From Candidatus Altimarinota bacterium (lineage in GTDB: Bacteria; Patescibacteriota; Gracilibacteria; BD1-5; UBA2023), in contig CANBWW010000020.1 of the NCBI GenBank assembly GCA_947373235.1, forward strand, positions 1 through 13,559: DNA of 13,559 nt. The letters run 5' to 3'. Shown here piece by piece: positions 6,479-13,559 of the stretch. The notes beneath the pieces were generated by a model. That model was not told the DNA's origin, ran no database searches, and saw only the letters and a program-made list of their open reading frames with translations. A program made the position numbers and the translations under genes. The number at the start of each line of letters is the position of its first letter. Positions within the stretch are counted from its first letter, which is position 1.

Positions 6479-7633
6479 ATGAATTTACGCATTTTTCTGA
6501 TCTCACTGGGCATATTTATAACTGGACTTTTGATTATGTTGGGGATTTCGAGTTACGATTACTACGAAGCGATTCATGCCGATGATCCTATAAATCCGAC
6601 TATTTTGATCGATATGGGAGAATGAACCGTTGTGCGATGAGAAACAGCTATCGATCTCTCAGAGTCAGAATCTTACCAACTAAAAAGTGGGGACGCGATC
6701 GAAACAAAAGATGCCAGCAAAGGAACGATCACTTGGCCAGATCACAGTGTCACTCGTATGTGAGCCAACACTCGGATCGTCATATCGAAGATGGAAGTCA
6801 ATCAAAACTATGATTCTATAAAAATATCCATGGAGATGAAACGCGGAAAAATATGGAGCAATGTCGTGAGAACGATGATCGGAGATTCGTATTTTGAAAC
6901 CAAACTTCCGAAAAATAACATCGTTGCCGCCGTAAGATGAACGGTGTATGAAATCAATCTCGATGGTGGATATATACACGCCGTTACACACAGTATGGAA
7001 CTTTCGGATATCAGTGGAAAATCTCTTTCTCTTCTTCCTGGAGAACTCGTAAGTAGCGATAATATCTGGATAAAAAAAGGAAAAGAAATCCTCGATGCAA
7101 CGTGGGAAACATGGAACAATCTGACGGATCAAACATACCTCAAAACACGTACAGATGTACTTATTAAAAATATGAATCTCGTCGATGGAACCGAAAAAGC
7201 GAATAATATATTCGATCAGTTTACTCGTTGGATACTTTCATGGTTTCCGAGTTTTGATGCACTGAATATAACAAAACAAATCCAAGTAAATAATATCAAT
7301 TGACTCATCGGATCAAATCTTTCCACTCTCGTGGAATACTATCAAAAATATCAAGGAAGTGGATTTCTCGAAGAACGCGACACGGTGAGAAATAGCATCA
7401 TGCAGAAAATTTCCGAAACGAAAGACTCTACTTCTCTCCTTCTTTCACTAAAAAATAGTGCCGTCTGGGATATGGTAGAAAATACAAACATCGCTCTTCC
7501 ATGAGCAGAAAAAGTGATCGGAAATTGACTCGATCAAATACAGTGAAGTATACAAGAAATCCGAGATGTGATCAGTCAAAAAAATCTGAATGAAAATATG
7601 CAAATACAAGTCAAAAAATGGCTCTCATTTTAA
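6479..7633 (+). CDS. Membrane-anchored FecR-domain protein
   Basis: 384 aa. Residues 4-24 form an N-terminal membrane anchor (IFLISLGIFITGLLIMLGIS). Residues about 47-160 are a FecR domain: GTVVRGETAIDL, YQLKSGDAIETKDASKGTIT, WPDHSVTRMGANTRIVI, then MEMKRGKIWSNVV, and FETKLPKNNIVAAVRGTVYE. These match the FecR pattern 'G..i.Tg..s.a.l.l.dGs.i.l...t.i.l', 'l..G...v', 'f.v.tp...a.vrGT.f.v'. The rest (about 190-384) is helical without recognisable family. FecR domains occur in anti-sigma regulators and in many envelope proteins of unknown role. No sigma factor or TonB receptor is adjacent, so a structural or regulatory envelope role is open. Eight TGAs read as Gly, including the G of VRGT. It ends in a hairpin terminator. 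Confidence 0.82.
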
Positions 7634-7664
7634 AAAAATCCTCACTCAATGGTGAGGATTTTTT
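7632..7664. terminator. Bidirectional hairpin terminator after the FecR gene
   Basis: ATCCTCAC (7638-7645), a 6-base loop, then GTGAGGAT (7652-7659), with an A-run before and T-run after. It lies between the TAA stops of the converging FecR and MgtC-like genes, so it can serve both strands. Confidence 0.87.
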
Positions 7665-7674
7665 GAAGATAATT

Positions 7675-9033
7675 TTATATAAAGTGGATCAATAAAAGGG
7701 CAAGGAGTCAGAAACTGATACTCGTAATAAATCCGAGAGCCACACGTTTCCCATACTCTTTTTCTCAAAAACGATATGCAATAGAAGCCTTCACTACATT
7801 ATTCGACATTACGGCGATCAGTATCGTCGTTGCAGCGATGATAAGCGTCGTAATTCCCGCTTTTGCATTTCCAGAATATGCCATATTTATAGCGTCTACG
7901 TCAGCTAAACCAGAAATTAAAGCAAGTCCGTAGTTCGAAATTTCTGGCGGAATCTGATTTTGATACACACTTCCAAGAATAGAAAGAAACTTGATCACTA
8001 CAATCAGTCCTGCAAATTGTATCGCGGGAAGAAGTTGAAATGGACTTTCATAAGCCTTCACTTCTCGTTCGAGAGAAACGACTCATTTTTCGAATGGAGA
8101 AAAAAAGTGAAAATATCATGAAACGATCAACAGTCCGAGAAACATAGCTAAAGAAGGAAAGAAAATCGTTCAGAGAATAGCCGGATAGATCACTCCAGCA
8201 ACGATAATCACTCGAAGCAGCATAATACATGAAGAAACAAGCGTAGCAACGACATATGAATTGCGATGTTCGATATGTTCTTTACTTTTATGAGCCATCG
8301 CAACCGTAGTCGCCGTCGAAGATATAATCCCACCGATCGCTCCAGAAGCGATGATTCCTCATTTTGAGCCAATCATTCGAGAAAGGAGAAATCCAGCATA
8401 TTCTACACCTGCCATGATAACTACGAACATCCAAATCCCATACGGATTGAAAAATTTTGCCACCAAAACTGGATGTGTCCAAGCAAGATTTCACTGATAG
8501 ATCCAGTTAGTAACATCTAAAATCGAATATTTTATATCTGGAAGCAATGGAAGTACGACCAATGCAATCACTGCGAATTTCAGAGAATCGCCAAGTTCCT
8601 CACGAGAAAATCGTGTTTTCAATTCATAAAAATACTCTTTCGCAGAAAGGAGTAAGAGAAGAGAGATGGTCAAAATGACCGCAAATGTCGGCTTACCAAG
8701 AAGGACAATTACTCCTATAAAATAGGTTATCAATCCGGCATATTCACTCGTTGCACCGACTTTATCTCGTGCAAAAGCCGAATATCCATACGAAAGAAAG
8801 ATAAAAGCTCATGACATAATCGCTCAAAAAAGTATCCAAATATGACTTTGGAGTGACTGATCAAGCCACGTTGCAATCGCACCAAAAAATGCAATCGACG
8901 CATAGGTACGAATTCAACCAAAACCACTCAGTGAAGGTTTTTTTGTATGCGTTCTTGGTATTTCTCTTTCTGCACCGATCAATCCTCCGAGAACGATGGA
9001 AAGAAGAAATCCTATAAATATAGATGAATCCAT
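7675..9033 (-). CDS. MgtC/SapB and DUF4010 family membrane protein
   Basis: Polytopic inner-membrane protein, 452 aa, about 12 hydrophobic segments. The N-terminal MgtC-like part (1-120) shows the family signature LSIVLGGLIGAEREI followed by SLSGFGGIRTYASIA and GATSEYAGLITYFIG. The C-terminal DUF4010 part contains GGIISSTATTVAMA (about 230-245) and NYGLALISGLADVDAINMAY (about 378-397), which recall the DUF4010 'SSTATT' and 'GLaDVDAI' motifs. MgtC proteins are linked to magnesium limitation and virulence in other bacteria; the substrate of MgtC-DUF4010 proteins is unknown. Ten TGAs read as Gly, several inside membrane segments. It runs from ATG 9033 to TAA 7677-7675 and appears to be transcribed alone, since a terminator lies upstream at 9102-9130. 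Confidence 0.88.
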
Positions 9034-9101
9034 AGAAAAAAGTATATATCTCTAGGATATCAGGTTCATCTTTTTTTTGCAACTATTCAGATATTAAGAA
9101 C

Positions 9102-9130
9102 AAAAATCCTCCGAGTTTCGGAGGATTTTT
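9102..9130 (-). terminator. Hairpin terminator of the sigma-4/HARE-HTH gene
   Basis: AAAAATCCTCCGA (9102-9114), a 3-base loop GTT, then TCGGAGGATTTTT (9118-9130) is a perfect 13-bp inverted repeat. It begins one base after the TAA stop (9134-9132) of the regulator and separates it from the MgtC-like gene. Confidence 0.9.
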
Positions 9131-9131
9131 A

Positions 9132-10175
9132 TTACATACCTTTTGCTTGATAGAGATTTCGACCAACTCGTTCGATATGTTTCTTGTTTTGGAGATTCAT
9201 ATAGATTGTTGTTGTCTTGACCTTTCTGATTTTTAATACTTTTGCGGTGATTTCTTCGGTAGAAAGTGGAAGTTTTCCTTTTTGGAAAATATCCAAAATC
9301 ACATCGAGAACGGTTCCATCTTTATATCCCCAATCTTTCAGAACGTAGATACCACGACCGATCAATACAAACTCAGAGTTTCGGATAAGTTCATTATGAA
9401 TGGTTGATATTTTTACAGCTTCATGGAAATGTTCAGTGATCGCATTCGCAATATCGAGAAAGTGCATTGGTTCCTTCATTTTTTTGAGGGAATAGATCGC
9501 CTTATCCTTCAAGGTAGAAGGATTCAGAATTTTCCATTTTTCCAGTCCGACAAATTTCTCTTCACCTTTCACAACATCAAAATAAATATCGATAATGGAG
9601 TCGATCATAATCGGTTCTATTTTTCCAAGAGCAGAAAAAAGATTGATCTTGATCATTTCATAAAGAACAGTATTTTCCATAATATCTCCCTTCTTTTTGA
9701 GAATCTTTACAGCTTCCTTATGGACCGCTTCAATCTGTTTTTTCTGAATATCAGGAAAATGATAATATGTACGAGTTCCGAGTTGTGGTTTTGATCTCTG
9801 AAGATTGAAGTTTGCTTGAAGGAGTACATCGATCACATTTTCATTCACAGCATCCGTGAAACCAACCTCTGCAATAATAGCATTAATAAGACGATCTCGA
9901 GTCATCACTCCTCCGTGCATTTTTAATATTTGTTCACCTGCTTCTTGAATACGCATGAGTGGACTCGAACGGATAATACGTCCGATTTTTTTGATACCAA
10001 CATCTTCGATCTGACGAACTCTTTCACGAGTGATTCCATATGTATCACCAATTTCCTGAAGAGTTTCACGATTTCAATTCATACCGATACGACGAGCAAT
10101 AACGGTACGTTCTTTTTCAGCAAGAGAATCCAAAATGCCTTGAAATACAGTATTTATGTCGAGAGTAGTACTCAT
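9132..10175 (-). CDS. Sigma-70 region-4-like HTH fused to HARE-HTH domains: transcription regulator
   Basis: DNA-binding protein of 347 aa. Residues 17-65 are a sigma-70 region 4 helix-turn-helix (ILDSLAEKERTVIARRIGMNG, with the HTH ETLQEIGDTYGITRERVRQI). Region 2 is absent, so it is not a full sigma factor. The Gly34 in GMNG is TGA-encoded and falls where housekeeping sigma factors have 'GLdG'. Residues about 223-283 (AIYSLKKMKEPMHFLDIANA to LIGRGIYVLKDWGY) match the HARE-HTH winged helix known from the RNA polymerase delta subunit and restriction or chromatin proteins. A further winged-helix-like module follows (287-343). Similar fusions occur in other CPR genomes as 'sigma factor-like HTH' proteins. 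It likely associates with RNA polymerase or promoters. Only one TGA occurs. Confidence 0.85.
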
Positions 10176-10276
10176 AAAAGGAAGGAATTAATGTAATGAA
10201 GATGTGGAATTTCAGGAAAGAAACTGTCAATTGCAAAGGTGAAAAAATGATATCCACTACAAAGTCTCTAAGAAGA

Positions 10277-10303
10277 ATAATAGGTGTTTTTACGGAAAGT
10301 CAA
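10277..10303 (-). promoter_or_regulatory. Candidate promoter for the sigma-4/HARE-HTH gene
   Basis: On the minus strand, TTGACT (10303-10298) and TATTAT (10282-10277) are separated by 15 bp, slightly short. They sit right after the stop of the upstream membrane-protein gene and about 100 bp before ATG 10175. A lone TTGACA (10230-10225) further down has no matching -10 box. Confidence 0.35.
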
Positions 10304-10305
10304 GT

Positions 10306-10947
10306 TTAAATTGGGAGCGACATATTCTTGTTTGGATCATTCTGTGATGCCCTCTCTCATTTGCTATCGATGATATCTTTATATTCATCAAATACGCTTG
10401 GTTCTTTTTTATCCAGATAGCTCATTCATGCCAAGGCTTGTTTTTCACTTTTCGAAAAAAAGAAAGAGAAAAAAAGTATCAAAATAACGAGTGTGAGCAA
10501 TATCTGACACCCGAAAAGAACTGTGGTTTGGCTGGAAAAATTTTGAAAAATCAGAGCCATAGAGAGAAAATGCACCAAAGACGTCAACATCATCGCATCG
10601 ATAAAAACGATCGCTTGTGCGTCGGAAAGACGAAAAGGAACATAGGCACGGAGTTGTTCTTTTTTCGAATGAGAAAGCAAGAAAAATGCTATAAGCAAAA
10701 CTCACAACAGCATCCCATAGCCAATATAACCGGAAAAAAAAGAAAATGCCCCAAAAGTATGAATGCTTCCATCCATATAAACGAGTCGCATCCACGGGAA
10801 AAAAAGTACGATCAGAACCAAGATATTTGAAAATAAAATCGCTTTTCCAGAAAATCCGAGTCGATACGAGCCGAAAGTGAGCCTCGAAAAAAAGCCAAGA
10901 ATTTGTGCTTTTAGTTTTCGGTTTTTAGAATTCCGTATATAATCCAT
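10306..10947 (-). CDS. Membrane protein of unknown function, four predicted spans
   Basis: 213 aa, no family recognised. A basic N-terminus (MDYIRNSKNRKLKAQILGFF) is followed by four hydrophobic segments at about residues 34-55, 66-92, 108-130 and 138-160. The last is Phe-rich (ILILFFSFFFSKSEK). A hydrophilic tail contains MSYLDKKEPSVFDEYKD, and the protein ends MSLPI. Three TGAs read as Gly: one inside the second span, one at the start of the tail, and one in the tail (DSKGERA). The gene ends at TAA 10308-10306 and is 130 bp upstream of the regulator on the same strand, so cotranscription is possible although a promoter-like sequence lies between them. Confidence 0.7.
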
Positions 10948-11068
10948 AAAAATAAGAATTTTAAGTTTGTAACTTCGATTTCAAAAAATAAAAATACTCA
11001 AAAAAGGTTCTCGGGAAGATTTATTCTTCAAAAGACATTACGAATATATATCATTTTTTCAAGTCAAT
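10948..11068. other. Divergent intergenic region
   Basis: An AT-rich gap of 121 bp between the divergent membrane-protein and pilus-operon genes. It must hold promoters for both. A TATATAT run at about 11045-11051 could be a -10 box for the plus-strand operon, but no confident -35 is seen. Confidence 0.4.
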
Positions 11069-11344
11069 ATGCGTGATTTTCATAAAAATATTTTTTATAT
11101 TCTGTGGATATTTGAGAAAGATTATTTCCTCCAGTCAATTCGAAGTCTCCAGTCTCTTTTGAGTGGAAAAGAAATAGAAAAATCAGGAATTTTTTTCTCA
11201 TGGATCCATCATATTTTCCAAATCGGACCAAAAGCTTTCCTGGAAAATCCAAAAGCAATAACTATCGGTTGCGCCTTCATCGGACCTCTTGCATTTCTTA
11301 TTTCTCATACCCGTACAATTTCCCATGAAATACCTAAAAAATAA
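11069..11344 (+). CDS. Unknown 91-aa protein at the head of the pilin operon
   Basis: Not recognised. The frame MRDFHKNIFYILWIFEKDYF continues through a basic middle and a moderately hydrophobic segment near residues 68-82 (ITIGCAFIGPLAFLISH), ending at TAA. It has no TGA-Gly codons, unlike its neighbours, although it does have a few Gly codons. Its last 20 bp overlap the start of the prepilin gene, which suggests coupled translation if real. It may be a small membrane-associated protein, or a spurious frame covering the promoter and leader of the pilin operon. Confidence 0.45.
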   Translation: MRDFHKNIFYILWIFEKDYFLQSIRSLQSLLSGKEIEKSGIFFSWIHHIFQIGPKAFLENPKAITIGCAFIGPLAFLISHTRTISHEIPKK

Positions 11345-12488
11345 AAAATGATTCACGATTTTGGAACTCATGATCGGTATGACGATTTTTTCTATGATCA
11401 TGATCGTTATTCTGGATAGTGTTGCGAATATAACGATTGCTCGAACGAAAAGCATGAATCGGGTCACGCTTCTGGAAGAATTGTATTATTTTTCAGAAAG
11501 TCTCGCAACAAAAATAAAAGACGGCGGAACGCTCGACTATGAGGAATATTGGAATCGACAGATCGTCGGAACAAATGTGGGTTCTGGGCACTATCTCACA
11601 CCTACGGGAGATGGAAACTACGGAGCTGGTGGAAGTACAGGAAGTACAAACTACGGATCATGACTTTATCTTTGTAGAAGTGGAGACATAAGTGTATGAT
11701 GAGTTCGCATGTGAACCGGTGGTTGTCTCACAGCCAATCTGAATGACAGCTGAAATCCACAAGCTGGAAAAATGCAACGATATGGGGAATATATGCTCCA
11801 ATATATGGACTACAACGGAAATGCTGATACTGATCTCGGTGATGAGGATGGAAATGGAAATATTATAGGAGATGAGGATGATCGAGATATCGGGGATGGA
11901 CCAGAAGTACTCTCAGGAGCAACTCCTGAACTCTATCTGTATGATCCGATCCAAAAAGAACGTACATTTTTTCGATGGAACTATGCTCCTGATATTGGCA
12001 ATCCAGGTCTTTGTAATATAGCAACTTGAAGTGGCTGTCTCGGTAATATACAGATACTCAAACTGAAGGGATATGATATTGGATTGGGTCATTCTGGAAT
12101 TACTAGCGATACGGGAGCATTTGATGGAAAAATCGATACATGGATCTGTCGCCCAGAATGGAAGTGTACATGACCAAGTATCCCTGGATATCCTGGAAAT
12201 CTTCCATCATGAACGGGAAGTGAATGGATGAATCTTTTTCCTGACTATATCAATGTAAAACAAGTGCAGTTTCAAATATTTCCAAGAAAAGATCCATGGA
12301 GAGCATGGGCAGCACCAGATAATCTCACACCAACAGCATGATTTGTCAGCCCATTTATCCAACCATACGTCCGACTCACGCTCTCACTTGGACTTTCGTG
12401 GGATCAGAGAAAACTCATAAAAAACGATGATCCGACGATATGACTCACCACAACTATCAGTCTCTGAAGTAGTGATGAGTCAAACTAA
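11325..12488 (+). CDS. Type IV prepilin-like protein (large pilin/pseudopilin)
   Basis: 387 aa, exported type IV pilus or pseudopilus subunit. The short basic leader MKYLKNKKG is followed directly by FTILELMIGMTIFSMIMIVI, a textbook class III signal: Gly-1, Phe+1 and Glu+5 for prepilin peptidase, then the hydrophobic helix. The Gly-1 codon (11349-11351) is TGA. The mature protein is much larger than a typical 150-aa major pilin and Gly/Asn/Asp-rich. It includes a TGDGNYGAGGSTGSTNYGS stretch, a Cys-bearing loop (LYLCRSGD, TGGCLTA) and a very acidic region at about residues 160-190 (DTDLGDEDGNGN, GDEDDRDIGDG) that could bind calcium. Twelve TGAs read as Gly. PulJ/PilW-type minor pilins are the nearest general analogy. 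It overlaps the upstream gene by 20 bp and is 43 bp from the next. Confidence 0.88.
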
Positions 12489-12531
12489 AAAATATCAAAA
12501 TCCTTCCTCCGTTTTCAATCTTTTTTAATAT

Positions 12532-13431
12532 ATGCTTTTCAAGAATAATCGTGGTTCTGCCATGATCATCGCGCTCGTCATTTTGATTCTTTTGACGATT
12601 ATGAGTACAGTTTTTATAGAAAAATTATTTCGCTTTAGTCAAGCCAGTGATGGAATAGAAAACTCAAATATGGCTTACTACAGTGCTCTCTGAATCATAG
12701 AAGAAACACTCTATGGACCATGAGTCAATAAATATACTCCGTGGAATGTGAGTTCTGGAGCCAGTGTAAAAAATGCCTATACTGGGAAAACTATGACCGT
12801 CTATACAGGATCTACGAGCGTTCCTTATTCATGAAGATGAGATAGTCCATATGATTCCAACTATAATATCATCGGGATAGGAGAACCCGTGCAGCTCGTT
12901 ATTCCAAATGGTATAGACTGGTCAAGTGTTACTTTTCAATTTCGAGTACCCAAAACAGAAAGTGGTATGACAGATACCACGGTAGCTATATGAACCAAAA
13001 TAAATGCCCAAACAGGAGTTATACTCTGGACTCTCGCCTCTTCATGAGGTCTTTCACTCTTTGCAAGTGGAGAAACGAATATTGTACAGGCTTCAGATAT
13101 TAATACTAATTGGAGTATTCTTTCGGAAAATGGAACATCAAATGCAGGTACGTCATCTCAATTTTGAAACTTCTATTTAAGTAATCCTTGAATGTGTACA
13201 GGCTATGCTTGTACACTGAAACTTTCGATGATACGATCGGTACCAACTGGGAGCAATGGCCCAACCTTGAACTTTCTCGAATACAAAATCACAGGCTTTA
13301 CATCAACTATTCCATCTCAATATATGACACTCCATGCCGAGTGATATTCGCAATGATTTCTCAGAACCAAAGAAATCCAATTTCCTCAGATCACGACCAA
13401 CACGGCCCTTGACTTCGCTGTTCTCCAATAA
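12532..13431 (+). CDS. PilX-like minor pilin / pilus assembly protein
   Basis: 299 aa. The N-terminus MLFKNNRGSAMIIALVILIL then LTIMSTVFIEKLFR resembles PilX N-terminal domains: Arg-Gly followed by a hydrophobic 'xxLIxALVILLLLT' helix rather than the GFTLIE motif. The next part (ASDGIENSNMAYYSALGIIE) resembles the 'a..a...A..A...AE.gi' helix of PilX/GspK-like proteins. The rest is beta-rich and Ser/Thr/Gly-rich with MCTGYACTL, two close Cys that could pair. Ten TGAs read as Gly. It follows the large prepilin on the same strand and probably belongs to the same pilus tip or initiation complex. A hydrophobic non-pilin anchor is the alternative. Confidence 0.78.
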
Positions 13432-13434
13432 ATT

Positions 13435-13559
13435 ATGCAACAAATTATCATCTCTTCAGAATCTGATAGCGATCAACGAATCGATAAATTTCTCAAAAAA
13501 TTTCTCACCGAAGCTCCTCTTGGGTGAATCTATAAGTGGCTCAGAACCGGGAAAATCAA
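13435..13559 (+). CDS. RluA-family pseudouridine synthase, N-terminal S4 part (cut by window edge)
   Basis: Only the first 41 codons are present. MQQIIISSESDSDQRIDKFL then KKFLTEAPLGGIYKWLRTGK is the S4 RNA-binding start of RluA/RluC/RluD enzymes ('...aGqRLDrfL...lp.ap.s.iyklIRkg.vrVNg'), which convert uridine to pseudouridine in rRNA. One TGA reads as Gly in LGGIYK. The catalytic Asp domain lies outside the window. Its ATG is 3 bp after the PilX-like stop, so it is at least transcriptionally coupled to the pilin genes. Confidence 0.8.

Noticed and set aside
6418..6513. Longer N-terminus for the DivIC/FtsB-like protein from 6513
   Set aside because: It would run into the start of the divergent FecR-domain gene and add a basic stretch before the membrane span; ATG 6417 is simpler.
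6622..7132. Small frames in other phases within the FecR gene
   Set aside because: They are Arg/His/Ser-rich shadow translations of the continuous FecR frame.
9423..9794. Plus-strand 123-aa frame opposite the sigma-4/HARE-HTH gene
   Set aside because: It is antisense to a well-supported long gene and Phe/Ile-rich without motifs.
10438..10830. Plus-strand 130-aa Lys/Gln-rich frame
   Set aside because: It is antisense to the four-span membrane protein; Lys/Gln richness is the expected mirror of Phe/Leu-rich membrane segments.

Overview
The window reads coherently only if TGA is translated as glycine (NCBI genetic code 25). In every long reading frame TGA falls where glycine is expected: the Gly-1 of a type IV prepilin cleavage site, a Gly in sigma region 4, the Gly of a radical-SAM maturase. 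My manual count is about 75 in-frame TGA codons over 17 genes. The 16 genes whose ends lie in the window stop at TAA (15) or TAG (1), never TGA. This code is known from the candidate phyla Gracilibacteria (BD1-5/GN02) and Absconditabacteria (SR1), so the source is very probably a Patescibacteria/CPR bacterium. The sequence does not tell me which of the two phyla. Under the standard code each gene appears falsely broken into 2 to 13 pieces. No gene has a convincing Shine-Dalgarno sequence, and many starts follow a T/C-rich stretch.

Layout. (1) Bases 1-3237, minus strand: a compact His-Xaa-Ser (Hxs) peptide-modification locus. In transcription order it holds an HxsD-type protein with an acidic C-terminal extension, a second tiny HxsD-like protein, an HxsB-type radical SAM maturase, a precursor ending in five perfect Ser-His-Gly repeats, and a putative lipoprotein that runs off the left edge. 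The genes overlap or are separated by less than 50 bp. The maturase keeps its CX3CX2C radical-SAM motif but appears to have lost the cysteines of its C-terminal SPASM-like region. No HxsC partner is visible. (2) Bases 3365-5968, plus strand: a family-4-like glycosyltransferase, an Hsp20 small heat-shock protein with a His-rich N-terminus, a small one-span membrane protein and a secreted four-cysteine protein, closed by a hairpin terminator. (3) Bases 6013-7633: a DivIC/FtsB-like membrane coiled-coil protein (minus) and, divergently, a membrane-anchored FecR-domain protein (plus) with its own terminator. (4) Bases 7675-10947, minus: an MgtC/DUF4010 membrane protein, a sigma-region-4/HARE-HTH regulator with terminator, and an unidentified four-span membrane protein. 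(5) Bases 11069-13559, plus: an unknown 91-aa protein, a large type IV prepilin, a PilX-like minor pilin and the start of an RluA-family pseudouridine synthase.

The precursor, maturase and HxsD-type proteins should act together: HxsD proteins probably assist HxsB in modifying the HGS-repeat tail of the precursor. The product is presumably exported, since the precursor has a signal-peptide-like hydrophobic segment and is followed by a lipoprotein gene. The pilin genes form a separate surface-structure operon. Most remaining genes are envelope proteins, fitting an episymbiotic or host-attached lifestyle, but that last point is inference. All three hairpin terminators lie at gene ends. No tRNA, rRNA, insertion sequence or CRISPR array was seen, and no gene-free stretch exceeds about 130 bp.
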